Assembly (NCBI GenBank): GCA_964034945.1
Contig: OZ035962.1
Coordinates: forward strand, 7,763,789-7,827,788
Origin: Chrysopilus asiliformis
Taxonomy: Eukaryota; Arthropoda; Insecta; Diptera; Rhagionidae
Direction: 5' to 3'
DNA length: 64,000 nt
In this document: in pieces, positions 47,301 to 56,500 of the stretch
Position numbering within the stretch: the first letter of the stretch is position 1
Layout: each line of letters opens with the position of its first letter
Notes under the pieces: generated by a model
The model's database searches: none
Told to the model about the DNA's origin: nothing
The model's input: only the letters and a program-made list of their open reading frames with translations
Program-made: the position numbers and the translations under genes

Positions 47301-49336
47301 AAACAATAAAAAAAAATGGTATGTTAACAGCAAATTGTCAGTCAATCAGGGAAATATTTTTGAAAAATTATCGGGGAGTAAAGATGTTAACTTTATGGAT
47401 TTTCATTACATGTTTTTATTCCAAATTTATTCTTTTTCATATCAAACAAACGTTTTATCATTTTTTTTGATGGTCTATGTTGGAGCTAAATTTCAGGCCA
47501 ATCGGTTTAGTAGCTTCCCCGCGAAAGAGTAACATAGCGCAAAAATTAAGTTTCGAAATCACTTTACCCCCTCCCCTTACTCCCCTCACCCCTCGCGCTA
47601 CTTTTCCGTATACCTATGTTGGAACCAGAACAGCAACTCATGCGAAATTTCAAGTCAATCGGTTCAACCCTTTTTGCGTGAAAGAGGAACAGACAGACAA
47701 ACAGACTCATTTTTATATATTAGTATGATTCATAGAACTGACCGATCTGAAAGCAAAACATGTCTATAACACATTTTTAAATTGTGACTTAAAGAATTTC
47801 CAAAATGTGTAGTGTCGAAAATTTATAGTTACGCCAATTCCGAGCAGTCTTTCAAATCGAAGATCTTCAATTTTTCGATGACATAACAAAGATTTAGAAA
47901 AGGTATACAGAAGTCTCAAATTTGAAGTTTAAATATCGTACAAAATAGAAACAAACAAACAGTATATATACAAAATTAAGATACATAACACAACAACGTT
48001 TCTCTTAATGATTTTGTCAAAAGGAAGACAACAGACAAAAACAATTGTATTTTAATAGTAATTATAAACTAACGAATTTTAAAGGACACAACCAATGCAA
48101 TTGGCAATTATTTAATCAAATTTTTAACATTTTATCAATTATTTTCATTACAAATTTTTGTTTATTATTTAATATATTTATTTTGAATAAAAAAATATGA
48201 AAATCTTAATAAAATAAACTTACTACTTACCTATATACTGTATGATTCAACAATCAAAAACTATATTTAAATATTCAAAATACTTTTTTCCAAATACTCG
48301 CAAGTTCATAGCATCATTACCATCACTATAACCAAATAACAAAACTAAAACTTTCAAATCATCAGAAAACTGTTCAATAACTCTATCATCATTGATATAT
48401 TTTTAATGAACGACAGATTATTATCCACGTACCTTTTTTTAAAATTAAAATTAAACACACAAAAATGTTTAATACGTGATAAAAACATTTTAATTTGTTA
48501 AATTTATTTTTGTGTTTATTTTTTATTTCCGTTTGAATTTTATTTTAATTTAACGTATTACTCGCATATACTTGTATATGAAATAAACAGCCTTGCTATA
48601 TACTTTTTACTATATATACTTGCATTAAAAATAATTCAGAAATCAACAAAAATAAACTGATATCCAGTTAATGGTTGATTGAATTGCCTTTTAACCAATG
48701 TGTCGATGTGTTGTAGCTAATATATACCTATATTTTCTGTCGTATACATATATATTGAAAAAGTTTTATTTTTTTTAAATATTATCTCTTTTATAATTTT
48801 CTTTATTTGTTCTGAAACCAACAGTAAAACCTCATTCTTATTTAATTATATTCAGCAGATACGATTTTAAAAGTTTTTTTTTTTCAAATTGAGAACCAAA
48901 CATTTTAAAAATTATAAATCTCGAGGCAATGCTTATATTTTGCTTTTTATTTTTATTTTCAATGTTTCGCGGTGACTTGTTTTTTCTATATCACGTTTTA
49001 TAATAGATCCGAAATTTTTTTATCACATTAAAAATAAAATACTTCTAAACACAAAAAAAAAAAATTCGCGCCATTTAAAGGAGGTTTTATTGTGTACTTT
49101 TTTATTTTTTTTATTTGATGTAAATATCTTTATGTTTATTATACTATATACATATTTAATATATAAAATTAAATTGCCACTCTTTTATAGCTAAATTTAT
49201 GCCAGCGGACAACCCACAAGCCATGCAGCCAATGATGATCCAACCACCAGTCCAAGCTCCGGCACCAGTTCCACCCCAAGGAAATCCCCAACTTGTTGAA
49301 AATAATGGTCCCTCAAATATAGATCACAAAGTTTAA
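32389..49336 (+). CDS. nSyb: Neuronal synaptobrevin (VAMP, vesicle R-SNARE)
   Basis: Synaptic-vesicle R-SNARE that pairs with syntaxin and SNAP-25 for neurotransmitter release. Coding exons: AT of the start codon at 32389-32390, then 41695-41830, 42094-42252, 43569-43620 and 49191-49336, giving 164 aa. Exon 1 ends AAAAAT before a perfect GTAAGT donor, and exon 2 begins G-GCA-GAT, so splicing creates ATG GCA GAT ([17 protein letters not shown]), as expected for fly-type nSyb (MADAAP...). The SNARE motif runs from about residue 24 to 85, with zero-layer Arg 61 in VLERDQK. A basic KLKRKFW precedes the membrane anchor [17 protein letters not shown] (about 100-116). The last exon encodes a Pro/Gln/Met-rich lumenal tail ([16 protein letters not shown]...). 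Reading through the exon 4 donor gives a stop after VGE, a possible short form of about 118 aa. Confidence 0.92.
33147..33255 (+). repeat. Direct repeat unit downstream of synaptobrevin exon 1
   Basis: TTGACTGAAAAAGCTCTAGT, CGAAGCAGA, AAATGTGGGTGCTTAA and GGAAATGACATCAT match the unit at 31256-31345, with about 34 extra bases between the two conserved blocks. Confidence 0.6.
35530..35670. mobile_element. pogo/Tigger-like terminal fragment
   Basis: CAGTAGAGTACGCTTAAATG followed by repeated 'AAATGCA' phrases (ACGCTTAAATGCATAACACG, AATAAATGCAAGGAAATTGC). The opening CAGTA-type end plus internal repetition resembles other pogo-like termini here (inference). Confidence 0.35.
36541..36836. mobile_element. 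Second TTAA-flanked piggyBac-like MITE
   Basis: TTAA at 36541-36544 and 36833-36836. The terminal repeats CCCGTTCGGTA (left) and CCCATTCGGTA (right, reverse complemented) differ at one of 11 positions. Near the right end lies the palindrome TGATGCCATATGGCATCA. The interior is non-coding and AT-rich. Confidence 0.75.
38052..38165. mobile_element. pogo/Tigger-like terminal fragment
   Basis: CAATGAAACCTGTGTAAGCC, then GACACTGGATAAGCCAGAAA and ATTGTCTAAGCCAGAC. This is the CAGTGAAACC-type opening with repeated 'TAAGCC' phrases; reversed GGCTTATACGG phrases occur 120 bp further on. Confidence 0.4.
38270..38360 (-). repeat. Fragment shared with 46138-46217
   Basis: About 80 bp (phrases AGAATTTCTCGGCTTATACG, GTCTGCAAAAACAAAAATAA, GCGGATATTTTCACATCCAA) match the reverse complement of 46138-46217 almost exactly. 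Part of an unclassified mobile element. Confidence 0.75.
38609..38837. mobile_element. Foldback element, copy 2 (family FB)
   Basis: Inverted arms of roughly 90 bp around a ~36-bp spacer: outer ends AAAGGACGATGCACG / AAAGAACCATGCAGG, inner shared blocks TTCGTTGTACCTGCAT and GAAAGGTAATTTG. The outer right end (GCATGGTTCTTT, with GGTTCAAAATTTAG further in) matches the outer arm of the element at 21908, while the inner arms differ. Confidence 0.8.
39804..39890. mobile_element. pogo/Tigger-like terminal fragment
   Basis: CAGTGAAACCTCCTCTCCAT followed by AACGAAATTCTAGATAA and GATTTCGTTATATGA. This is the clearest CAGTGAAACCTC...AACGAA opening in the window. No partner end seen. Confidence 0.45.
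40518..41060 (+). repeat. Dispersed repeat family R1 (copy 3)
   Basis: Begins AAAATATCAGTTGTGATCAA like copy 1 and keeps the order GTAAAAAATATTTT, GCAAAAAATGCGGAAAATTT, GTGTTCTTGGGTTATTTAAG and a GGACAGACCGACAGACAT tract. It lies in synaptobrevin intron 1. Confidence 0.65.
42386..42589. mobile_element. hAT-type MITE with perfect 8-bp target duplication
   Basis: Terminal inverted repeats CAGCGTTTTCCAAACT are identical over 16 bp. The flanks are the 8-bp direct repeat CACTACAC at 42378-42385 and 42590-42597. CAG-type ends with 8-bp duplications are the hAT signature (family knowledge). The interior (204 bp overall) includes GGGAGGCGCG-type GC-rich blocks common in such elements. Confidence 0.93.
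42688..43086. mobile_element. TA-flanked MITE (Tc1/mariner-like duplication)
   Basis: Ends GGGTAAAGTATCCAGATCTG and, reverse complemented, GGGTAAAATACCCAGATCTG, both continuing into AGCCCC. TA dinucleotides flank it at 42686-42687 and 43087-43088. Length 399 bp. Shortened copies of the terminal block (GGGGGCTCAGAACTGG) also occur inside. The TA duplication suggests a Tc1/mariner-type origin. Confidence 0.8.
46138..46217 (+). repeat. Fragment shared with 38270-38360
   Basis: About 80 bp (AAATTTGGATGTGAAAACAT, CCGCAAAAATAATATAATAT, GCAGACCGTATAAGCCGAG) nearly identical to the reverse complement of 38270-38360. It sits inside the element at 45754. Confidence 0.75.
46461..46520. repeat. Perfect 28-bp inverted repeat with a 4-nt loop
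   Basis: Arms 46461-46488 and 46493-46520 are exact reverse complements (core CCCCTATTATCGTAGGAAA) around the loop ATGG. Confidence 0.95.
47470..47729 (+). repeat. Dispersed repeat with CAGACAGACAAACAG tail
   Basis: Two similar sub-units in one orientation: CTATGTTGGAGCTAAATTTC...CCAATCGGTTTAG and CTATGTTGGAACCAGAAC...TCAATCGGTTCAACC. A CAGACAGACAAACAGACTC tract follows, and then TTTTTATATATTAGTATGA. This ending is characteristic of interspersed elements but I cannot name the class. Confidence 0.5.
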
Positions 49337-49380
49337 TTTAATTACCACTATGTTTAGAAAAAAAAACAAAAAAAAATGGA

Positions 49381-49386
49381 AATAAA
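49381..49386 (+). terminator. Proximal candidate polyadenylation signal of synaptobrevin
   Basis: AATAAA 45 nt after the stop codon, followed by GTTTTCAGTTTGTCG, which is GT-rich as expected downstream of a cleavage site. Many further AATAAA hexamers follow, so longer 3' ends are possible. Confidence 0.45.
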
Positions 49387-50093
49387 GTTTTCAGTTTGTC
49401 GATTTTTTTAACTCACTTCAATTTCATCGAAATTTTGAAAAAAAGAAAATAAAAGAATCACATAATATTTAAAAAAAAGATTAGAATAAAAATATTTAAA
49501 TAATGAAAACCCATATAACGGTAATTAAATTACCAACCGATTTTTTCAATTATTAAATTTTAATGTGCAAAATCATATAAATTTTTTTCGTTTCCAAGGG
49601 CAAAACAAAATAATTAAATGTTATATTTAATAATTAATATTTAAAAAAATGATGAAAAAATTATAATTAGAGGGGAAAAATTTTATTCTTATCACAAAAT
49701 ACATAACTATTAGCAAAAAAACATGATATTTTTAATCATAAAATGCAAAAAAAAAATTAACATCTAATAAGCTTCCCATTATTGTAAAAAACATTTAAAA
49801 TGTAATAAAAATGAAGTGTTTAAAAGTAAACTATTAAAACACACAATAAAAAAAACATTACAAAAAACGCCTACAATGCGGCTAATTTATTTTAAGGTAA
49901 TAAAAACAAAATAGCCAAAAATTACAACAAAACAAAGTTCCAACATTAAAATAATTTTCTTTAGTTTTACGACGAAACATCATATGGTTGTTTTCTTTTG
50001 TTTTGATCTCATAGTCTTTATCGATATAGTTAGAAATCTATTGTTATTTTATGATGAGATATTGATAGTTTTAATTGTTTTTCGGTTAGTCAA

Positions 50094-50242
50094 GGGCTGT
50101 TTATGAAAAATGTCCAGGATATAAGAGAAAAATGCGCCTTACAAATGATATATCATGCTAAAAAAAAAACTGTGTAAAAGCATTTCGAGAGGGAGGGGAC
50201 TTCAAAAAGCCAAAAGTTAACGTGACGTTTTTTTAGACAGCT
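50094..50242. mobile_element. MITE, ATAAAATACGTCAC-type family (copy 2, degenerate)
   Basis: Left end GGGCTGTTTATGAAAAATGT; right end, reverse complemented, AGCTGTCTAAAAAAACGTCA. The interior keeps GGGAGGGGACTTCAAAAAGCC, related to the GGGGCCCAAAAAGCC patch of copy 1. Confidence 0.5.
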
Positions 50243-52302
50243 TTTTACTCCGTAATCAGGATCACAGCATTATTTCGATATGTTCGCTAGATTTTCTCTT
50301 TTTGCTATAATTTTTTTGTACTCTGTAAACTACCAGATAATTTAAAATGTATACTAACATAATTTATTAGAATAATTTCAATAAATTAAAAAAATATCAA
50401 CCATATGTTACTGGAATTTTACCGATTTTTTTCCATTTTAATCGAACAATCACGAACACATCTTATAATGTGGAAATTTTTTTGCTAAGTAAATGATCAA
50501 CATTTCTTATTTTGAATTGGAAGATACAAACATTAATATTTGGAATTCGAAAAAAATATTACATAGCATCTAGACAAGCTAACGGTATGCAACATAGGAA
50601 AGATTTCATCTAATTATCTGCCAGTTCTTGAAATTACGTAAAAAAATCGATAAACTTTTAAAGCCTATGCACATGATCGTAAACCTCTAACAAGCACACG
50701 GTATTTTATTTCCGAAAAATCATGGAAAAATCGTTGATCGTCACCGTTGATGATCCGTTAAACATGTTAACCATTGACGAAGCCATTGCGTTGACGATCA
50801 ATCTTTAGTTGACCGTGTAATTTCGATATAACATATAAAATCAATTTTAGTGAACTGCTCGTTTACGATTTTTATGTATTGACAAGTTGGACGATTTTCA
50901 TGTAATTACAACAGAGGATTAAGACAATACCATTAAAAGAAAAGTTCTGTGAAAATGAGTAAATCTATCGGGCATAATTTTAAATTATGCTTAACGGAGC
51001 TCGGACATAATAGTGGCAAAATAAATTCATCGGTTCACAGACATTAATCCGCTTCAAGCAATTTTATTATAATTGGAAACCATTTCTATAAAAAAAATTA
51101 TTGAACATTTTTTACCAGTTTAATTGTCTTTACTTTTCAAATCCACTTAATATAAATTCAACGAGATAATGTAATTGTAATGGGAATTATAAAAAAAAAA
51201 TTAACAACAATTATGAATTAAGTGAATGTCAACAATATTTTTTGAGGCGATCGTTGAAAATGTAAATTATAAATACAAAAAATAACAACAAGAAAAACTA
51301 AGACATTTAAAGAACAAGCTTTCATCTATTTTCAACTTTTAGGGAAAATATATAAAAAAAATTAATGATAATTAAAAAAAGAATACTAAAAAAAATAACA
51401 TTTACTAATTAAACACCTTAAACAGTTGAATGAAAAATAATTTTGTTATTGTTAGTTAATTGTTTAATCGAATAATTAATAATTAAAAAATTAAAAAATA
51501 TATATTTAATTAAAAAACAACAAGTTATCAGAAGTACAATAATGTTTAAAATTTCTTTGAAAAGCGTAATGTTAAAAAATTGCATTTAAATAAAATGTAA
51601 TCTTGAATAAGAATTTAAATTCAACAAATAAAAATAATGAAATAAATATGGTTTCGGTTTTAACACGATTTTCAATTTCTATAACTACATTCTTCATTGC
51701 TTTTTTCTGAAATTTACCTTTTTTGTTTTATTTTATTAAATATGTAATGTTTTATAGTCAATGTTTGCAATACCTAAAGTCCACAGAACAAAAAATTTAA
51801 AGATTTACATTTAAAAAAAATGAAAATAAGATGGAATCAGAAGGAAAATCTGAACAATAAATACATAATTTTATGAGCAACTGACTATATTATATAAATG
51901 TCATAAAAACGAATTTTCTAAATTATCTTAAATTATTAAAAATAAATATTTAAAACAAAAAAAAATGATGATCGTTAAAGAATTGTAATAGTAGCAAAAT
52001 GAAAATAAATAAAGAACTTGTAGAAACTGTCGTCATAAGGTTATAAAACACATTAAAAAATAAATTTACGTTATTTATTTTTAATTTCAATGTAAAATAT
52101 CAAATCCAGTGGAAATAAAAAAACATAATTTTTGTAATAACAACAAATACAAATATAATTTAATAATATTTGAAAAATACTAAACGATATTAAATTATAA
52201 TTTTATTATTAAATCGTTGAATTTCTATTTTATAAAAAAAATTTACTTCTTATCTTATATCTAAAAAGAAATGACGATTAAATGAATCAGTATGTATAGA
52301 AT

Positions 52303-52325
52303 CTATATATATATATATATATAAT
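52303..52325. repeat. (TA)n microsatellite
   Basis: A simple TA repeat of about 11 units. A shorter one lies near 52713-52726. Confidence 0.9.
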
Positions 52326-52992
52326 AATTAAATTATAAAATATGAAAAAAAATCCCAAAAATGGAAATAAATTAACATTAAAAATTAAAAAAATGTAATT
52401 TATAACAATAAACCTTGAAATCAAATGAAAGTGAATAAAAGCTGAGAAGAACAAAATTGAATTATAATCATATAACACTGGAATAAAAATTAAATTATTA
52501 ATTAAAGTATAATTGAAAAAAATGAATACTATTAGTAATCATATACATATACACATAAAAAATTTGTTTTCGCGATATTTATGATATATTTATTATTAAA
52601 AACATTATTATAAATGAAATGATTTGAGAAATTAAACAAAAAAAAGGAAATGAATAAAATGAAAACTAAAATAAATTGAAAATATATTATATTGTATATG
52701 TGTGAGCTAAATATATATATATATAGTAAAGTGTATTAAATACTTATACTATATATAAAAAGTATATAAACGATAATAAATAAATAATATGATTACTGCA
52801 CCTAATAAATTAAAATCTAGTGTTTTTATTTACCTTTCCATTAAAAAATTCATATATACAGTATTTTACTACCTTTAACTGGATACAGTGACGCAACTAC
52901 AAAAAATATTAAATCTTTTTAAACCGACCGAAAATTTATGAACGTTTTTTTAATAGTTTCAGACCTTTTTTAAGTAACCGACAGATTTTTGC

Positions 52993-53135
52993 GCTACTGA
53001 AATAAAATACGTCACGCTAATTTTGGGCCTTTCGAGTCCCCTTCCTTCACAACACTTTTGAGTTTAGTACCACCGTCTTACTACCGCAGACACGCCCTTT
53101 CTCCTAAAAGTGTTACATATTTGATGAACAGCCCC
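52993..53135. mobile_element. MITE, ATAAAATACGTCAC-type family (copy 3)
   Basis: AATAAAATACGTCACGCTAA at the left and, reverse complemented from the right, GGGGCTGTTCATCAAATATG followed by TAACACTTTTA, matching the left end of copy 1. The internal GGGCCTTTCGAG and GTAGTAAGACGG-type patches (on the complementary strand) correspond to copy 1 in inverted orientation. Confidence 0.6.
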
Positions 53136-53406
53136 ATATGAAAAAAATACGTCCTGCCTCACAACAAATCCAGTGACGTAACAAGAGTTGGAGGCACATC
53201 AAAAATCGGTAAAAAAAAAACTTTCTTGATCATTTTCCACAACACTTTCGTCTATCCTAGTTCAGAAGCAATTTTACCTTCGTCTGAGTCAGCCTTTAGG
53301 TTCCTTACCAGTTAGCAAAATGAACAAAATAAATTGAAAAATATTTTTAAAAAAATCATCTTTTGTTTTATAGTATGATGTATATTCAAATATGATTCAT
53401 ATTTTC

Positions 53407-53412
53407 TTTATT
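53407..53412 (-). terminator. Candidate polyadenylation signal of SA
   Basis: AATAAA on the minus strand (TTTATT on plus), about 183 nt after the SA stop codon. Confidence 0.4.
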
Positions 53413-53594
53413 AAGCTATTTTTTGTGAGTGGACATCGAGTTTTACAATGAACTTATAACTAAAAATTATACACTTTAACATTTTACTTCAAAAATTCAA
53501 ATCGTGACTAATATCTATTTCTTAATAAAGATTTTATGGATACAAATGTTACTGGTTTCGAAAAATATAACATTTATAAATGTTTAAAAAAGAT

Positions 53595-56500
53595 TTAACC
53601 TCGAAAATCAGGATCATTGTGGTCATCATCATCGTCCTCGTCATCATCGTCATCTATAAAGAAAGATATCCATATTGAACTCATACCATGTTTTGAAAAA
53701 AAACGTTACATACCATGATCGCGACGCTTTCGAGTGTACGCCCTTCGCGGGGCAACCGGGGCTTGGTCTGTTTCACCATGAAGTAGTGAATTTCTATAAG
53801 AAACTAATGGCTGCCACTCCTCACTACGACTTGATGGCATTCCTGGTGAGACTCTTCGATCCAAAAAACTCAAAACCACCTTCTTGTCCTGCTTCAACAG
53901 TTTATTGGTGAACTCATTCAAGATTTCTAAAAACAAAAGTCGCAGTGGAGCAGCCGACGGGTCGTCAGAAACTTCAGTGACGGCAAATAAAATTCCAGCA
54001 CGATGAAGGGCAGTGATTGCCTCCCGATTCTTAATGGCATCGAGACCAAATGAAAGCGCGAATCGCTTTGCCAATTCTTTCAGATCGAGGAAATCTTGAG
54101 AGTTTTTCGACACCACGTTATCATCAGATATTTGTTGAAGTTCTTTGAATACACTAACAAGACTTAAGCACATTGTCATCGCGCAATTGATTTTATTTAT
54201 CTCTCGTGCCTTTCCAAGTGTCGCTTTTATGATGTCACCGTATTCATTGTAACACTGTAAAAAAAATGTTTTTTTATTTACTTTTCGATTGCCTACAGTG
54301 TATTTTTACCCTTAGATAATGTTTGAAAATATCTGCAGAAGTTTTTGTTGGAATTATGTTGTAGACTATTAATTTGCAGTATGCAGCCAAAAAGTTTCGT
54401 TTCTTGTGCAGCTCCTCAATTCGAGTTTCATCGTGGCCCTCTTAAAAAATTTAAAAATATCTATGAGGTTGTATATATGAATAAAAAATAGAATTTAGAT
54501 TTTTTTCAACGTCTTAAAATGCTTTTTCATTATGTTTTAATAATATAAAAAGGATTTTGGTCCGGGTTTCACGATTCGATGAACCGTCGCTTAAACAATT
54601 TTTTTAGTACACTTCATCCTGACAACCCATCCCCAGCTATCTTCTAAAGTCCTGGAACCAGGCCTGTAGCAACAAGATCCACCAAAAACCCGTTATTTTT
54701 TAACGGCTAATCTCGATAACGGCTCGAGATATGCAATTCTAGTAAAAGACAAAAATGTAGGGAATTTTATTGTCTCCAAGTTTTGTCAGACGAAAGTCTA
54801 CTGAAAAAAGCGTAGCTTCGGAGCAAATCACAAAAAACGAAATTGTGATTTTTAAAAACCCGCCATTTTGGTTACTTCTAGTCCGGATTAACGGGACTCT
54901 GCTGTAGTAAATTTCTTTCTGAAAGGAATTTTAACTGCAGCGCTTTTTGTCTTATTTTTCCCCGCAGAACATGTTTTACTATCAAAAAATCATAATTTCA
55001 AATTTCAATTTTGTGAAAGATTTGCGAATATGCAAAACAAAAAGGAATTTTTCGATATTTATTTTCGATTTTTTCCATCGGTCAGCTTGCAGATTAAATT
55101 TTTAAATCGACAAAACCCGTTGTTTTTTTTTTGTAAAACTTGTAATTCTTGAATGATTTTCTTCCAAAATTTGCGAAAAAAAATCTCAATAACAAAGTTA
55201 TATTTAATTTACAAAAATGGCAGAAAAGTTACAGCTCATTTATTTTTTCTTGAACGGAAGCGTCAAAATAAATTACTTAAAATCTCCACAAAAAAATTTA
55301 GGGGAGGTGTGGGGGGAGGCAAAGTTGAAAGTCTGCATTCAGTTTTCATAATTAGATAGATCTCCCTTAAAACAAATATCGTGTCCACTAAAATGTACCC
55401 GCTAAAGCCCTTCCCCTGCTATCTTCTGAATCTTTGGGGAGATTGAGATCAAATTATTGCCATTAGAATTGTTATGCAAACTATTTTCCCACCTAACAGA
55501 GAGTGCCAATGCAGGCTCCTCACCTGCTATCTTCGGAACCATTACAGGGATTTTAATTTGATTTTTATCAGTAGATAGGTTTTGCTATGACAACACCAAA
55601 GCAGCTTTTAGTTTTCTATAAACACAAACGAACTAGACATTCACTAAAACGTTTAAACCACCATTAAACATTGTAAGGGGTATACCTTCGGCTGTGGGTT
55701 TGAGATCTAAGAATCTTCATATTGATTTAATTTATTTCAAAATTACCTTCCTGCTGAAGAGAAAACACATACTGTTGAACAAAATCATTTAATATTTGCT
55801 GTAGTTCCACAGATGGTTTGTACTCAAGTTTTCGCACACCCGAATTGCCATTCGTCGACAGTTGATCGGAAAAAATTATCAGCAGATCACAAATAGACAT
55901 GTAAGCCTAAAAAATATTTTTTTTTAAATCTCATTTTAGATGCAAAACAATTAAAAATTCAACTCACTGCTTCCTGAATTTGTGTCGTTGGGCCATCGCT
56001 AACTAATTCGCAGCAAGCATTTACATATTTATGCAAATTATTCTTCAGCTCAACGGAAGTTTCTTCTAGTGCTGCGGTTTCGCAATTATTTTCAATGTGA
56101 AATAGTCCCCAATTGATTGAGAAAAAGCAAGCTTCGATGCAATACACAACTGCCTCATGGGGTAATCCCCTTTCGGTACTCGCCTGCGCTTGACACTCCT
56201 CGATATCTTGGTAGATGGAATCGAAAAGATTCCAGGGATTTAAATTGTGACAGGAATATAATATTGATACATTTTTCAGTGAAATGATATTATTGTAGAT
56301 TTCATCTTCATTTGGTAATTCTTCTCCTGAAAATTTTAAATTTTTCCAGTTAATCCAGTTAATGGTACAACCTTTTCATCTGTTTTTTCTTACCTGCAAT
56401 TAAATTTCTCCATTCATCAATTGCTTCTTTATATCGTTGCACACACTGATCAATGATATTCGATCTGGCGACATCACATCGAGTGTACGTGGCACTGCCT

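Larger units (their letters stand above)
43621..49190 (+). other. Synaptobrevin intron 4 (5.6 kb)
   Basis: Phase 1, donor GTGAGT, acceptor TTTTATAG. Very AT-rich. It contains the element at 45754-46541 and a repeat at 47470-47729. I looked for an alternative tail exon like those of fly nSyb and found none convincing. Confidence 0.6.
49337..53594. other. Convergent 3' region between synaptobrevin (+) and SA (-)
   Basis: 4.3 kb with no coding exon. About 49.3-52.8 kb is extremely AT-rich and homopolymer-rich and may be a long neuronal-type 3'UTR of synaptobrevin (inference). It also holds two MITE copies (50094, 52993), TA microsatellites, and the SA 3'UTR at its right edge. Confidence 0.5.
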
